Made by a program: the position numbers and the translations under genes
Assembly (NCBI RefSeq): GCF_045062745.1
Contig: NZ_JBJGED010000011.1
Span: 1 to 64,000 of the forward strand
DNA from: Paenibacillus_AA sp045062745
Lineage (GTDB): Bacteria; Bacillota; Bacilli; Paenibacillales; NBRC-103111
Direction: 5' to 3'
Length of the DNA stretch: 64,000 nucleotides
Notes under the pieces: model-generated
Databases searched by the model: none
The model's input: only the letters and a program-made list of their open reading frames with translations
What the model was told of the DNA's origin: nothing
Shown here: positions 52,402-61,323 of the stretch, in pieces
Layout of the letters: each line of letters starts with the position of its first letter
How positions within the stretch are numbered: position 1 is the first letter of the stretch

Positions 52402-53448
52402 TTACAGCTTGCGATATTTCTTCAGGGCGAGCGTATTCAGCGTCACGAAGACGGCAGCGTACAACACGAGCGCCAGCAAGTCCCAGGCGATATCGCCGAT
52501 CCCGAGTCCTTTGTACATAACGGACTTAAGTGCATCCGCCCCGTAATAAATCGGCATAATCCGACCGATCGCCTGCAGCCAGCCCGCCATATCCTCCACG
52601 GGAAAAATACCGGCAAAAAACACTTGCGGAATGACGACGATCGGTATAAATTGTACCATTTGGAATTCGGACGAGGCAAATGTCGACAACAGAATGCCGA
52701 GCGACAGCGCGACCAGCGCCATCAGCAGGTTGATCAGCAGCACGTTCCAAATCGAGCCGACCAGCGTCATGTCGAGCACCGTGGTTGCGTAAAGCACGAT
52801 GATGCACGTCTGGATGACGGCGAAGATCCCGTAGCCGATCAGGTAGCCGGTAATGACCTCGCTGCGCCGTATCGGAGTCGACATGAGCCGCTCCAGCGTA
52901 CCGGTTGTCCGTTCCCGCAGGAGGCCGATCCCGGAAATCAGGAACACGAAGAAAAAGACGAAGAAACCGACCAGCACCGGACTGACCACATCGAAGAAGG
53001 TCGTTTCACTATCCCCGTACACGTATGTTGTGGACAGTGCCGGCAGTTTCAGACCGGGTACGGCTCCGCCTCCGATAGCGGCAGCTAAGCCGCTCAAAGC
53101 CTGGGTCGCCTTCATCTGCAGAGCACGCGACTTGGTCGGGTTGCTGTTCAGCAGCGTCAGCTCCAGTCCGTTCCCAGTCTTCCTGAGCAGCCCGTCGAGC
53201 TTCTCGTCGAGCAGCGTCTGCGTATCGGCGTCGGCATAGCTCGTGACGGTCAATCCGCTCTTCGCCAATGCTTCCGCGATGCTCGGATCCACGCCCACTA
53301 CGCCCAGCTTGGGATCGGCACTGTTGCTGTTGAACAGCACATACATGAGCGACAAGACGAGGAGCGGCGCGACGAACAGCAGTCCGAGCGTCCGCTTATC
53401 CCGCAAGAGCTGCTGGGCAATTCGCTTGATTAAGGCGGCTGTTCTCAT
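52402..53448 (-). CDS. ABC-2 type transporter permease (YhaP/NatB-like)
   Basis: 348 aa. An N-terminal helix (TLGLLFVAPLLVLSLMYVLF) is followed by a large extracellular domain, then five helices with GIGLLRERTTGTLERLMSTPI, a conserved permease loop. It overlaps the ATPase gene stop by 4 bp. Together they form a drug- or peptide-type exporter controlled by the TetR protein. Confidence 0.92.
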   Translation of the reverse strand: MRTAALIKRIAQQLLRDKRTLGLLFVAPLLVLSLMYVLFNSNSADPKLGVVGVDPSIAEALAKSGLTVTSYADADTQTLLDEKLDGLLRKTGNGLELTLLNSNPTKSRALQMKATQALSGLAAAIGGGAVPGLKLPALSTTYVYGDSETTFFDVVSPVLVGFFVFFFVFLISGIGLLRERTTGTLERLMSTPIRRSEVITGYLIGYGIFAVIQTCIIVLYATTVLDMTLVGSIWNVLLINLLMALVALSLGILLSTFASSEFQMVQFIPIVVIPQVFFAGIFPVEDMAGWLQAIGRIMPIYYGADALKSVMYKGLGIGDIAWDLLALVLYAAVFVTLNTLALKKYRKL

Positions 53449-54170
53449 CGGCCACTCCCTCCTGCCTGCAGGAATACGCCTTCCAAGCTATCCGCGTCAT
53501 ACAGCTTCATCAGCGAATCTGGCGTCCCATGCGCGATGATCCGCCCTTCCCGCACCATCGCCAACCGGTCGCACCGGCCTGCCTCGTCCATGACGTGGGT
53601 CGTAACGAGAATCGTCTTCCCTTCCCTCTCCTTCAAGCGGATAAGCTCGTTCCAGACTTGCAGCCGCAGCTCCGGATCGATGCCGACTGTCGGTTCGTCC
53701 AGGATGAGCAGCTTCGGGTTTTGAATCAGCGCGATGGCGAGCGACAGCCGCCGTTTCATGCCGCCGGAGTACGCCCCGACCTTCTTGGACAGCTCGTTCG
53801 TCAGCTTCACGAGTTCGGCGGCATAGGCGATCCGCGCAGCTTGCTCGGCCTTGTTCAACTTGAACAGCGAGGCGAAGAACTTCAAGTTCTCCGCGCCGGT
53901 CAGCTCCGTGTACAGCGCATCGGATTGGGCCATATAGCCGATGGATTGCAGCAGATCCAGATTCGGCACCTTCGTGTCCAGCACGCGCACCGTGCCGGAA
54001 TCCGGCAAGTCCATCCCGACGAGCAGCTTGACGAGCGTCGTCTTCCCGGCGCCGGACGGTCCGATCAAGCCGTAGATTTGACCGCTCTCGACCTCTAGAC
54101 TCACATGGCGGAGCACAGGCCGGGAGCCGAAGCTTTTGCTGACGTCCTCTACCTGGACGGTGAGATTCAC
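53445..54170 (-). CDS. ABC transporter ATPase
   Basis: About 241 aa. Walker A GPSGAGKTT, signature YSGGMKRRLSLA, Walker B LLILDEPTVGIDP. The GTG at 54170 has AGGAGG 8 bp upstream. It powers the ABC-2 permease encoded next. Confidence 0.95.
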   Translation of the reverse strand: MNLTVQVEDVSKSFGSRPVLRHVSLEVESGQIYGLIGPSGAGKTTLVKLLVGMDLPDSGTVRVLDTKVPNLDLLQSIGYMAQSDALYTELTGAENLKFFASLFKLNKAEQAARIAYAAELVKLTNELSKKVGAYSGGMKRRLSLAIALIQNPKLLILDEPTVGIDPELRLQVWNELIRLKEREGKTILVTTHVMDEAGRCDRLAMVREGRIIAHGTPDSLMKLYDADSLEGVFLQAGGSGR

Positions 54171-54251
54171 GGGGAACTCCTCCTTCTTATTTTTGTGAGT
54201 AACCACTTACTTTTTTGAGTATACCGCACTTCCCCTTGACCTGAAAAGAGC

Positions 54252-54290
54252 AAAAAAGCAAGATCCGCACCTCTCGGCGCAAACCTTGCT
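54252..54290 (-). terminator. Terminator after the Dabb gene
   Basis: On the minus strand AGCAAG pairs with CTTGCT, followed by TTTTTTGC; it separates the Dabb-domain gene from the ABC exporter operon. Confidence 0.8.
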
Positions 54291-54306
54291 CTCTCGCTGA
54301 ACCTTT

Positions 54307-54600
54307 TTATATTTCAATATCTGCAATTATGCTGTCGACTCGTCCTACCTCGCGGATAAACGCCGCCACCGCCTGATGCTCAGGGTTCGGTCCGTATGCC
54401 TCCAACGCGGCCCGATCCTCGAATCGAACGGAGAGCAGCACTTGATACCCTTGGCTTTTCTCCGAAAAGTTAATTCCGGCCTGCAGGTCTACGACGCCCT
54501 TCAAGTGGGGGCGAAGCGCCCGGAACCGGGTCACTACTTCGGTGAGCTGCTCCTGGGTCGTGGTCTCCGCGAATTTGACAAGTACGATATGATCGATCAT
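54307..54600 (-). CDS. Dabb-domain protein
   Basis: 97 aa, one stress-responsive A/B barrel. MIDHIVLVKFAETTTQEQL, SVRFEDRAALEAYGPNPEHQAVAAFI fit the family, which forms dimeric ferredoxin-like barrels. GAGGAC precedes the ATG. It follows the propeller gene by 45 bp. Confidence 0.93.
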   Translation of the reverse strand: MIDHIVLVKFAETTTQEQLTEVVTRFRALRPHLKGVVDLQAGINFSEKSQGYQVLLSVRFEDRAALEAYGPNPEHQAVAAFIREVGRVDSIIADIEI

Positions 54601-54645
54601 GCGAATAAGTCCTCTTTTCCCGATTGAATAAGTCGTCTGACCGCC

Positions 54646-55560
54646 CTATTGGCGAATCAGCTTCGTGATGCGTCCGTCCTTCGTCCACTCGGCCACATAG
54701 ACATTATGCTGCGAATCGACGCATACGCCATGCGGAGAGCTGAATTTGTTCGGACGGAAATAGTCAAGCGGCAAGTTCGGCCACCCTTCCTTCTTGTACG
54801 CTTGCTGGTCCTCGCCCAGATGGGTAATGAGCCGATCGTTCTTGTCGAAGATCGTAACCCTGCTGTGGAGATCCGGGAAGAACACTTCGTCGCCGTCGTA
54901 GTAAAAGCTGCACGGCATATCCATGTCGTCGACGATGAACCTCTTATGTACCCCGTCCAAGGTGAACACCTGGATGCGGAAGTTGCCGCGATCCGCGACG
55001 TACAGCTCCGGTTCCGGCCCGCGAAGGTCGATCGAGATACCATGAGGGCACTTCATACGCCCCGGATCGGAGCCCGTTCCGCCCCAAGAGCGGATATAAC
55101 CGCCGCGCGCATCGTATTGGTGAATGTAGTGCTGGCCATAGCCGTCCGTCACATAAATGTCGCCGTTCGGAGCTACGCAGACGTCGGTCGGGACGTATTT
55201 GCGGTCCTCGCTGTACACATCCGGGAGATCCGGCGTGCCAAGTGTAAGCAGGGCCTGCCCGTCGGTGGTCAGCTTCTCCATGACACCGCGCTTCGTATCC
55301 GTGATATACAGGAATTCCTGCTCGCCTTCCTTGTGCAGGTAGAACCCGTGAGCCCCGCCCTCGAACTGCTCGCCCCACGAAGTCAAATACTCGCCCTGGG
55401 CATTAAACTTCACAACCGAAGGCGTCCCGGTGTGGAATACGTACACATTGTCTTCACCATCGACGACGATGCCGTGGGTGTACCCAAGCGTCACACTTGA
55501 CGGGACTTTCGCCCATCCTTCCGCGACTTCATACACGTGCGTGCCATTCCCGACTCTCAT
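54646..55560 (-). CDS. NHL-type six-bladed beta-propeller protein
   Basis: 304 aa. Repeated blades show DxxxNVYV-like strands (VDGEDNVYVFHTG, APNGDIYVTDGYGQHYIHQYDARGGYIRSWGGTGSDPG, VDSQHNVYVAEWTKDGRI). The pattern matches NHL/peptidylglycine-lyase-like propellers. No signal peptide is seen. GGAGG precedes the ATG. Function not known. Confidence 0.85.
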   Translation of the reverse strand: MRVGNGTHVYEVAEGWAKVPSSVTLGYTHGIVVDGEDNVYVFHTGTPSVVKFNAQGEYLTSWGEQFEGGAHGFYLHKEGEQEFLYITDTKRGVMEKLTTDGQALLTLGTPDLPDVYSEDRKYVPTDVCVAPNGDIYVTDGYGQHYIHQYDARGGYIRSWGGTGSDPGRMKCPHGISIDLRGPEPELYVADRGNFRIQVFTLDGVHKRFIVDDMDMPCSFYYDGDEVFFPDLHSRVTIFDKNDRLITHLGEDQQAYKKEGWPNLPLDYFRPNKFSSPHGVCVDSQHNVYVAEWTKDGRITKLIRQ

Positions 55561-55642
55561 CTTCCATTCCTCCCCATCCCAATAATGGCTTTGGAAGCCG
55601 TTACATCCCCTTTATTGTACATAATGCCGGGCCATTTTGCAC

Positions 55643-55957
55643 CTATGCAATTGCTTTTAGTACGACCGCCGACCCTAAAATAAGCACGATGAACAACACC
55701 CGCTTCCAATTCCGCGACTCCCCGTAAACCCACATGCCGAGCAAAGTGCCTCCGGCTGTGCCGATCCCGGTCCAGATCGCGTACGCCGTCCCCATCGGCA
55801 GTTCTTTCATCGCAACCGACAGACAAAAGAAGCTGAGCGCGAAGCCGCCCGCCAAGAGCATCATCGTCGTCCATCGGCGGTCCCTCACCCAGCGGTTCAT
55901 CATCGAGACCCCGAACACCTCGCATAATCCGGCTAAAATCAAAGACGCCCATGCCAT
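55643..55957 (-). CDS. SMR-family guanidinium exporter subunit
   Basis: 104 aa, four helices. The active-site Glu lies in ILAGLCEVFGVSMM, and the second helix region has GGFALSFFCLSVAMKELPMGTAYAIWTGIG. Its ATG overlaps the preceding SMR stop (TAATG). With that gene it forms a paired SMR exporter of the YkkCD kind, and the upstream guanidine riboswitch points to guanidinium as substrate. Confidence 0.93.
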   Translation of the reverse strand: MAWASLILAGLCEVFGVSMMNRWVRDRRWTTMMLLAGGFALSFFCLSVAMKELPMGTAYAIWTGIGTAGGTLLGMWVYGESRNWKRVLFIVLILGSAVVLKAIA

Positions 55958-56322
55958 TAGGTACCCGCTCCCTTCTCCTGTGTTTCGCCCGTTGTATTCT
56001 CCTCCGACTCCTTGGAGCTCATCTTGAGCCCGATAACCCCGACCAGCAGGACGAGGAGCAGGATGAGCTTCAAAGGCGTCCACGGCTCATGAAAGATCAA
56101 CAAATCGACGCCGACCGTCCCCGCCGTTCCCAAGCCGACGAATACGGCGTATACCGTCCCGACCGGCAGCTCCTTGCTGGCCGACATCAACCCGTAAAAG
56201 CTGACTAGAATGGCGATCCCCGTCCCGATCCATTCCCAGGCCGTCTCGGCGTGCTTCAATCCGATCACCCACATTACTTCGAAGATGGCCGAACCGAACA
56301 CATACATCCAATTGCGATTCAT
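55957..56322 (-). CDS. SMR-family guanidinium exporter subunit
   Basis: About 121 aa. Four helices with the Gdx-type motif SAIFEVMWVIGLKHAETAW and SKELPVGTVYAVFVGLG. A charged tail (KMSSKESEENTTGETQEKG) follows the last helix. GGGGAG lies 5 bp before the ATG at 56322. It is the first gene under the ykkC riboswitch. Both subunits together likely form a heterodimer, as in YkkCD. Confidence 0.94.
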   Translation of the reverse strand: MNRNWMYVFGSAIFEVMWVIGLKHAETAWEWIGTGIAILVSFYGLMSASKELPVGTVYAVFVGLGTAGTVGVDLLIFHEPWTPLKLILLLVLLVGVIGLKMSSKESEENTTGETQEKGAGT

Positions 56323-56365
56323 GCTGACTCCCCCCAGACTTAAATTACCCCACAAATTGGAACAA

Positions 56366-56505
56366 ATAAAAAAGCGCGAGAGATACCGTCCAATGGACGA
56401 TGTTCTCCCGGGCTTTTGTCCCTCCGTGTATGCGCGGCCGGCGGCGGCCGCGTGTCTCCCCTCGGACCAGGCCGGCTCGCCGTAGCGGCCGCGGAACCCT
56501 AGGAA
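56366..56505 (-). ncRNA. Guanidine-I (ykkC) riboswitch with terminator
   Basis: On the minus strand the aptamer begins CTAGGGTTCCGC (56491-56502), continues with GGCCTGGTCCGAG and AGACAC, and ends with ACGGAGGGACAAAAGCCCGGGAGA, the hallmark parts of the ykkC motif. The overlapping expression platform pairs CGGGAGA and CGTCC with GGACG and TCTCTCG, followed by CTTTTTT (56368-56373). Guanidine binding should prevent this terminator and turn on the SMR genes. The 357-bp space holds nothing else seen except the short clpP leader. Confidence 0.95.
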
Positions 56506-56679
56506 ACAGCTTGTGTTCAATTCCCTACATGTTAGCACACCGGACCGCGGGTTTCAACCCCTGGAAGATGAGCCTCACCTGCGCGCAAATTCGCCGCTTG
56601 AAGCCCCGTATCCTTTGACTCCCCCTCTTCGTCTTCCCATTGAGTTCTGAAACTTCCAACCCCATCAGGAGGTGCTTCC

Positions 56680-57264
56680 ATGAGCACATACATTCCTTAC
56701 GTCGTCGAACAATCGAACCGCGGAGAGCGGTCGTACGACATTTATTCCCGCCTGCTGAAAGACCGCATCGTCTTCCTCGGCTCGGCCATCGACGATCCGA
56801 TCGCCAACAGCATCGTCGCGCAGCTGCTGTTCTTGACGGCGGAAGATCCGGACAAAGACATCTACATGTACATCAACAGCCCGGGGGGCTCGACCACGGC
56901 CGGCTTCGCCATCTATGACACGATGCAATACATCAAACCGAAGGTGCATACGATCTGCACCGGGTTCGCGGCTTCGTTCGCGGCGATCCTGCTGCTCGCC
57001 GGCGCGAAGGGCAAGCGGTTCTCGCTGCCGAACAGCGAGATCATGATCCATCAGCCGCACGGCGGCACGCAAGGCCAGGCGAGCGACATCGCGATCAGCG
57101 CGAATCGCATCCTCGGCATCCGCGAGCGGCTGAACCGCATCACGGCGGAACGCACGGGCCAGCCGCTGGAAAAGGTCGCGATGGATATGGACCGCGACTA
57201 CTTCATGTCGGCAGAGGAGGCGAAAGCGTACGGCATCATCGATGAAGTGATCGTCACGCTCTGA
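56680..57264 (+). CDS. clpP: ATP-dependent Clp protease proteolytic subunit
   Basis: 194 aa, usual size. Catalytic triad S99 (GFAASFAA), H124 (IMIHQP) and D173 (DRDYFM). AGGAGG precedes the ATG. The FAAS context is slightly unlike main ClpP (GMAAS), so it may be a second ClpP paralogue. No Clp ATPase gene is adjacent. Followed by a strong hairpin. Confidence 0.95.
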   Translation: MSTYIPYVVEQSNRGERSYDIYSRLLKDRIVFLGSAIDDPIANSIVAQLLFLTAEDPDKDIYMYINSPGGSTTAGFAIYDTMQYIKPKVHTICTGFAASFAAILLLAGAKGKRFSLPNSEIMIHQPHGGTQGQASDIAISANRILGIRERLNRITAERTGQPLEKVAMDMDRDYFMSAEEAKAYGIIDEVIVTL

Positions 57265-57275
57265 GGCCGAAACTG

Positions 57276-57317
57276 CAACAGGCTCTTGCCCGCTTCCCGC
57301 GGTGCAAGAGCCTGTTG
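57276..57317. terminator. Hairpin after clpP
   Basis: CAACAGGCTCTTGC pairs perfectly with GCAAGAGCCTGTTG around a 14-base loop. The T tract after it on the plus strand is poor (ACTTTCC), so it may act on either side or protect the mRNA end. Confidence 0.65.
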
Positions 57318-57339
57318 ACTTTCCGTGCGCGGAGGGCAG

Positions 57340-58032
57340 TTAAGCCGCCATCCGGGCCGGGTCGCTCGCGCGTATGCGCCGCGCGGTCTGGGGCGCCTGC
57401 CGAATGCGCGTCTCAGCCAGGCGGATGGCCATAATCGGCTCGACGTCGCCGCGTTGCGCCAAGCGGACCAGCGTGACCACGTCCCCGGCGAGGTAAGCTT
57501 GCGCCAGCGTATGCAGCCAGGCGCGCATAGGTCCCTCGAGCGGCATCTCCGGCTCATCGTCCCGCAGCTCGCGCCGGACCTCCTCCAGGGCGTGCCGCGC
57601 ACGATGCAGCGCCGCCTTGACCGCGCCTTCCGTCGTCTCGAGCAGTCTCGCGGTCTCCGCGGCGGTGTAGTCCAGCACGTCCCGCAGCAGGAATACCGCC
57701 CGCTGCAGAGGGGACAGATGGCGCGCCAGCGCGTGGAACGCCGCCTCGAGCTCGAACAAGGCGCCCGCCTCCTCCTGCTTCCGAGGCCCCTCGGCTTGCT
57801 GCAGCGCCGATGTCTGAACTCCTTTGCGGCGCAGCCGGTCTACCCAGGCATTCCTCGCCACCCGCAGCAGGAACGCCTCCGGATTCGGATGGCCGTCCCC
57901 CTGGATCGTGCGGATCGCCTTCACCCATGTATCTTGAACCAAATCTTCGGCTTCCCATCGATTCCCCGTGAGGGATTGACAGTAACGGCTAAGCGCAGCC
58001 TGCAACTGCGTCGTCGTATCGGACACGATCAT
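57340..58032 (-). CDS. ECF sigma factor
   Basis: 230 aa. Region 2 (NRWEAEDLVQDTWVKAIRTI, FLLRVARNAWVDRLRRK) and region 4 (LSPLQRAVFLLRDVLDYTAAETARLLETTEGAVKAALHRARHALEE) are clear. About 65 residues follow region 4, possibly a shortened regulatory tail as seen in SigJ-like ECF factors. No anti-sigma gene adjoins it. GGAG precedes the ATG. Confidence 0.92.
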   Translation of the reverse strand: MIVSDTTTQLQAALSRYCQSLTGNRWEAEDLVQDTWVKAIRTIQGDGHPNPEAFLLRVARNAWVDRLRRKGVQTSALQQAEGPRKQEEAGALFELEAAFHALARHLSPLQRAVFLLRDVLDYTAAETARLLETTEGAVKAALHRARHALEEVRRELRDDEPEMPLEGPMRAWLHTLAQAYLAGDVVTLVRLAQRGDVEPIMAIRLAETRIRQAPQTARRIRASDPARMAA

Positions 58033-58211
58033 TCGGCATCTCCTCCACTACAAGCGTGATTACGGTCTTCTAATCGGTAGACGAATGAACTCTCCTATAG
58101 GATACGCTGGAACCAAATTTATTTTTCTTATTTTCGAGGAGGCGGGTTTTTGACCAGACACGTTTGTCCGGATGTTCATAAGATGGGATAACGAACAAAG
58201 GGGGGGACATT

Positions 58212-58913
58212 TTGACTAAAGCAGGAGTGTCGATTATCACATGTACGAACCGCCCCGAATTCATCGACAATATTTTATCCAATTACGGCGATCAACGCTA
58301 CCGACACAAAGAATTAATTATTATCCTCAATAACGATCGTCTGCGATTGAGAACATATCGCCAAAAGGCTTCCGCTTATCCGAACGTATCCGTGTATCAG
58401 GTACAGGAGAATGTTTCGTTAGGCCAATGCTTGAATTGCGGCATCTTCAAAGCCAAATTTCCCCTGATAGCCAAGTTCGATCACGACGATTATTACTCTC
58501 CGTACTATTTGCGGGAACAGGTCAAGGCGCTCGTACGTAAACGAAGCTCGGTTGTGGGCAAACATGCGTGTCTGGTCTATCTGGCGGCAAGCAAGAGACT
58601 GATCATCCGCTCTCCCCGCGAGCAGCATAAATTTGCGGATTTCGTTCAGGGAGGAACGATCCTATTCCGGAGAAGCGTCCTGAAGCACGTATGGTTTCCC
58701 GATGTTTCCCTGGGCGAAGATGTGAGATTTTTGAGGAAATGCCGCGAAAAAGGGTACCCGGTATACGCCGCCTCGCCTTATAACTACGTCTATATTCGCA
58801 GAAAGAATAAAAGCACGCACACATGGAAGGCCAAGGACCGTTACTACTTAATGGGCAGCCAACCCGTCGCGGTGACGAAGAATTATCGTAAATTTGCGGA
58901 TCGGAAAGTATAG
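58212..58913 (+). CDS. Family 2 glycosyltransferase
   Basis: 233 aa from TTG 58212, which follows AAAGGGGGGGACAT. GT-A features are VSIITCTNRPEFIDNILSNY, the metal motif KFDHDDYYSPYYL and QGGTILFRRSVL. It has no membrane helix. AT-richer than the flanking genes, so it may be acquired. It probably adds a sugar to a surface glycan or spore component; substrate unknown. Confidence 0.88.
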   Translation: MTKAGVSIITCTNRPEFIDNILSNYGDQRYRHKELIIILNNDRLRLRTYRQKASAYPNVSVYQVQENVSLGQCLNCGIFKAKFPLIAKFDHDDYYSPYYLREQVKALVRKRSSVVGKHACLVYLAASKRLIIRSPREQHKFADFVQGGTILFRRSVLKHVWFPDVSLGEDVRFLRKCREKGYPVYAASPYNYVYIRRKNKSTHTWKAKDRYYLMGSQPVAVTKNYRKFADRKV

Positions 58914-58923
58914 AGGGATTATT

Positions 58924-58963
58924 AAAGGCCGCCGGATCATTATCGAGATCGGGCGGCCTTCTT
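58924..58963 (+). terminator. Terminator after the glycosyltransferase
   Basis: AAAGGCCGCC pairs with GGGCGGCCTT, followed by CTTC on the plus strand; the stem could also end the convergent FAD gene. Confidence 0.75.
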
Positions 58964-58977
58964 CGTCTACTGCCGGA

Positions 58978-60231
58978 TTACTTGACGAACACGACGTTCA
59001 TCTCCTGCAAACCGTCATGCAGGGCTTGCATCGGGATGCTTCTCACGTCGCACGCCTCATCCATCGCCAGCGTGGCGGCGATGCCGGCTGCTTGCCCGAG
59101 GGCGTAACAGGTCGGCTGCACGCGCATCGACGACATGGCCACATGTGTGGCCGAGATGGAGCGCCCGGCAACGAGCAAATTGTCAAGTTCGGCGGATACC
59201 ATGCAGCGATACGGGATGTCGTAGCCGCTCACGTGGCGCTCGTCGGTCGTCTTCTTCCCGTCAGGGCTGTGAATATCGATCTCATAGTTCGTCTGGGCCA
59301 CGACATCCTCGAAACGGCGCCCCCCTACGACATCCTGCTCGGTCAGGGTGTACAGCCCGCGAATCTGATTCGTCTCCCGCACCCCGATCTGGTTCGCCAC
59401 ATGAGACAATACATACGTCTCGAAGCCGTTGCGCTGCAAGTAGTTAACGATGGAGAACACTTGACGCAGCGATTCCATCTCGGCATAATTCACGTCTTCG
59501 ATCTTCGCTCCGTTGCCCTTCACCCGCGTCATGTTCACGAGCAGCGTGCCCTGCTGGTTCCGTTCCCAGAACAGATGCCGGCCCTGCGGCAAATCTTCCT
59601 TGCGCTCGTAATAATAACAGCCTTCCGGCAATATCGGCGTCACCGGCTTCCCGGTGTTCTGCATCATGAACATAAGCGTCATCGGCTGCGTCAGCCCGTC
59701 TTCGTCCCGCCCCGACGTGTAGGGGACGCCGGCGTCGATCGCCACCCGGGCATCCCCCGTGCAGTCGATGAATTGCCGGCCCTCGAACGCGACCAAGCCC
59801 TGCCGGGTGGAAGCGATGACGGCCTTGATCCGCCCCCCCTCGCGGACGGCACCGACGAATTCGGTGTGATACATCACCCGGACGCCTTCCTTCTTCATCT
59901 TCTCGTTCAAATAATGCCTCAGGATGAACGGAGAATATTGCGGAGCGATCGAGGTGTCGTGCTGCTCGGGCAAATAGTCCGCCAGCACTTCGGCGATCAG
60001 CTCGCGATAGATACCGGTGACATTGCCGATGGGCATGAAGATGCTTACGTTGCCGAGCGTCCCCATCCCTCCGAGCTGCGCCGACTTCTCGAGCAAAATG
60101 ACTTGCTTCCCCCGCCGGGCCGCGCTGATCGCAGCCGCCGTTCCGGCCGGTCCGCCGCCAATGACGACGACATCCGCCGATGCGTAAGGACGGACCTCTC
60201 GTTTCAATTCATAAGTAACTTGTTCGCTCAC
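58978..60231 (-). CDS. FAD-dependent oxidoreductase
   Basis: 417 aa. The N-terminal FAD motif is VVIGGGPAGTAAAISAARRGKQVILLEKSAQLGGMGTLG. Segments such as QFIDCTGDARVAIDAGVPYTSG and the C-terminal AGRSISATHVAMSSMRVQPTCYALGQAAGIAA fit the FAD_oxidored (PF12831-like) group found in sugar and glycan operons. GTG start with GAGAGGGA upstream. Probably regulated by the AraC protein encoded upstream. Confidence 0.9.
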   Translation of the reverse strand: MSEQVTYELKREVRPYASADVVVIGGGPAGTAAAISAARRGKQVILLEKSAQLGGMGTLGNVSIFMPIGNVTGIYRELIAEVLADYLPEQHDTSIAPQYSPFILRHYLNEKMKKEGVRVMYHTEFVGAVREGGRIKAVIASTRQGLVAFEGRQFIDCTGDARVAIDAGVPYTSGRDEDGLTQPMTLMFMMQNTGKPVTPILPEGCYYYERKEDLPQGRHLFWERNQQGTLLVNMTRVKGNGAKIEDVNYAEMESLRQVFSIVNYLQRNGFETYVLSHVANQIGVRETNQIRGLYTLTEQDVVGGRRFEDVVAQTNYEIDIHSPDGKKTTDERHVSGYDIPYRCMVSAELDNLLVAGRSISATHVAMSSMRVQPTCYALGQAAGIAATLAMDEACDVRSIPMQALHDGLQEMNVVFVK

Positions 60232-60280
60232 CGTATCCCTCTCCCTTATCTACTAATCCTAGATTTAGCATTCTCGCTTC

Positions 60281-60339
60281 ATTATAGGGGGCCGGGAATC
60301 GGAATGGCTATGTCAAAATGCACTCGGCTTTTATCAAAA
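60281..60339 (-). promoter_or_regulatory. Promoter of the FAD gene with direct-repeat operator
   Basis: On the minus strand a TATAAT (60281-60286) is preceded by two TTTTGA half-sites at 60313-60318 and 60334-60339, 21 bp apart, each followed by an AGCC. The geometry (two half-sites on one face, ending near -35) is typical of AraC-family activators. The upstream half-site overlaps the AraC stop codon. Confidence 0.55.
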
Positions 60340-61218
60340 CGTCTTGTCCTGCGTCGTGTTTCGGAGCTGGCTGGGCGGAAACCCGAATCGGAGTTTGAAC
60401 ATCTTGGAGAAATGATGCACGCTCGAGAAGCCGCAGCTGTCGGCGATCTCCTGCAGCGGCAGCGCCGTACCCCGCAGCAGGTCTGCCGCGGTGTCCAGAC
60501 GCAGACGAAGCAAATATTGATGCGGGGCCGCGCCGAACTGCGTTCGGAACAGCAAGGAGAAGTACGAACGGGACATATACGCTTTGCGGGCCATTTCCTC
60601 TACGGACAGCGTCTCGGCCAGCCGGTATTGCATGTAGGCCGGCACCCAGGACAGATCGGTCAAGCTTTTGCGCTCGCCTGAGCCGGGAGAGGTCGTGTCT
60701 TTAATGAGTTCGATGAAGAGTTCGGCCGCATGGAGATGCGCCTGCAGCAGGTCGATCGCCGTCTTGCGGCTCCATAGCTCGATGAGACTCCCGAGCGTCT
60801 CCTTCATCCAATCCGGCTTCGAGGGCTGGAGCAAGACGGGCACCGAGACGCCCGCGAAGGCAGCAAAAGAAGGCTGCAGGTGTTCGACCGGAGGGGACTG
60901 CCCATCGTCGACGGTGATGACCATCGGGAGGTAATCGTTCCCTGCGGCAGGGAACAGATCCACATGCAGCGCCATTACGCTGACAGCGGATAACGATTCG
61001 ATCTGATGCACGACGCCCGGTTGGACGAAGAGGAACGTGTCGGGTGTGACGACGAAGGCGTTCTCCTCGATCGTCAGTTTGATCGTCCCTTTCTGCATAT
61101 ACAGCAGCATGTAGTCGGTAATGATCCGGCGCGGCGTCTTCCATAATTTATAGTCCAGAATATCGGCATATTGAATGCAAGGTCTGAATTCTTGGGTCAG
61201 CGGCGGGTCGGGAACCAT
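60334..61218 (-). CDS. AraC family transcriptional regulator
   Basis: About 294 aa from ATG 61218 (AAGGAG 8 bp upstream; an ATG at 61239 is the alternative). An N-terminal cupin-type arm (LLYMQKGTIKLTIEENAFVV, FLFVQPGVVHQI) precedes a C-terminal AraC HTH pair (SVEEMARKAYMSRSYFSLLFR, IADSCGFSSVHHFSKMFKLRFG). Likely controls the FAD oxidoreductase gene 103 bp downstream. Confidence 0.93.
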   Translation of the reverse strand: MVPDPPLTQEFRPCIQYADILDYKLWKTPRRIITDYMLLYMQKGTIKLTIEENAFVVTPDTFLFVQPGVVHQIESLSAVSVMALHVDLFPAAGNDYLPMVITVDDGQSPPVEHLQPSFAAFAGVSVPVLLQPSKPDWMKETLGSLIELWSRKTAIDLLQAHLHAAELFIELIKDTTSPGSGERKSLTDLSWVPAYMQYRLAETLSVEEMARKAYMSRSYFSLLFRTQFGAAPHQYLLRLRLDTAADLLRGTALPLQEIADSCGFSSVHHFSKMFKLRFGFPPSQLRNTTQDKTF

Positions 61219-61323
61219 CGGAATCGCTCCTTCGGACATATCGTTCGATCCAGCATGTCCTATTATAAACCGAACTCATTTCCCTTTCGAGTGCCCCGAC
61301 CCGATAATCGAGCTCGCCCGGGC

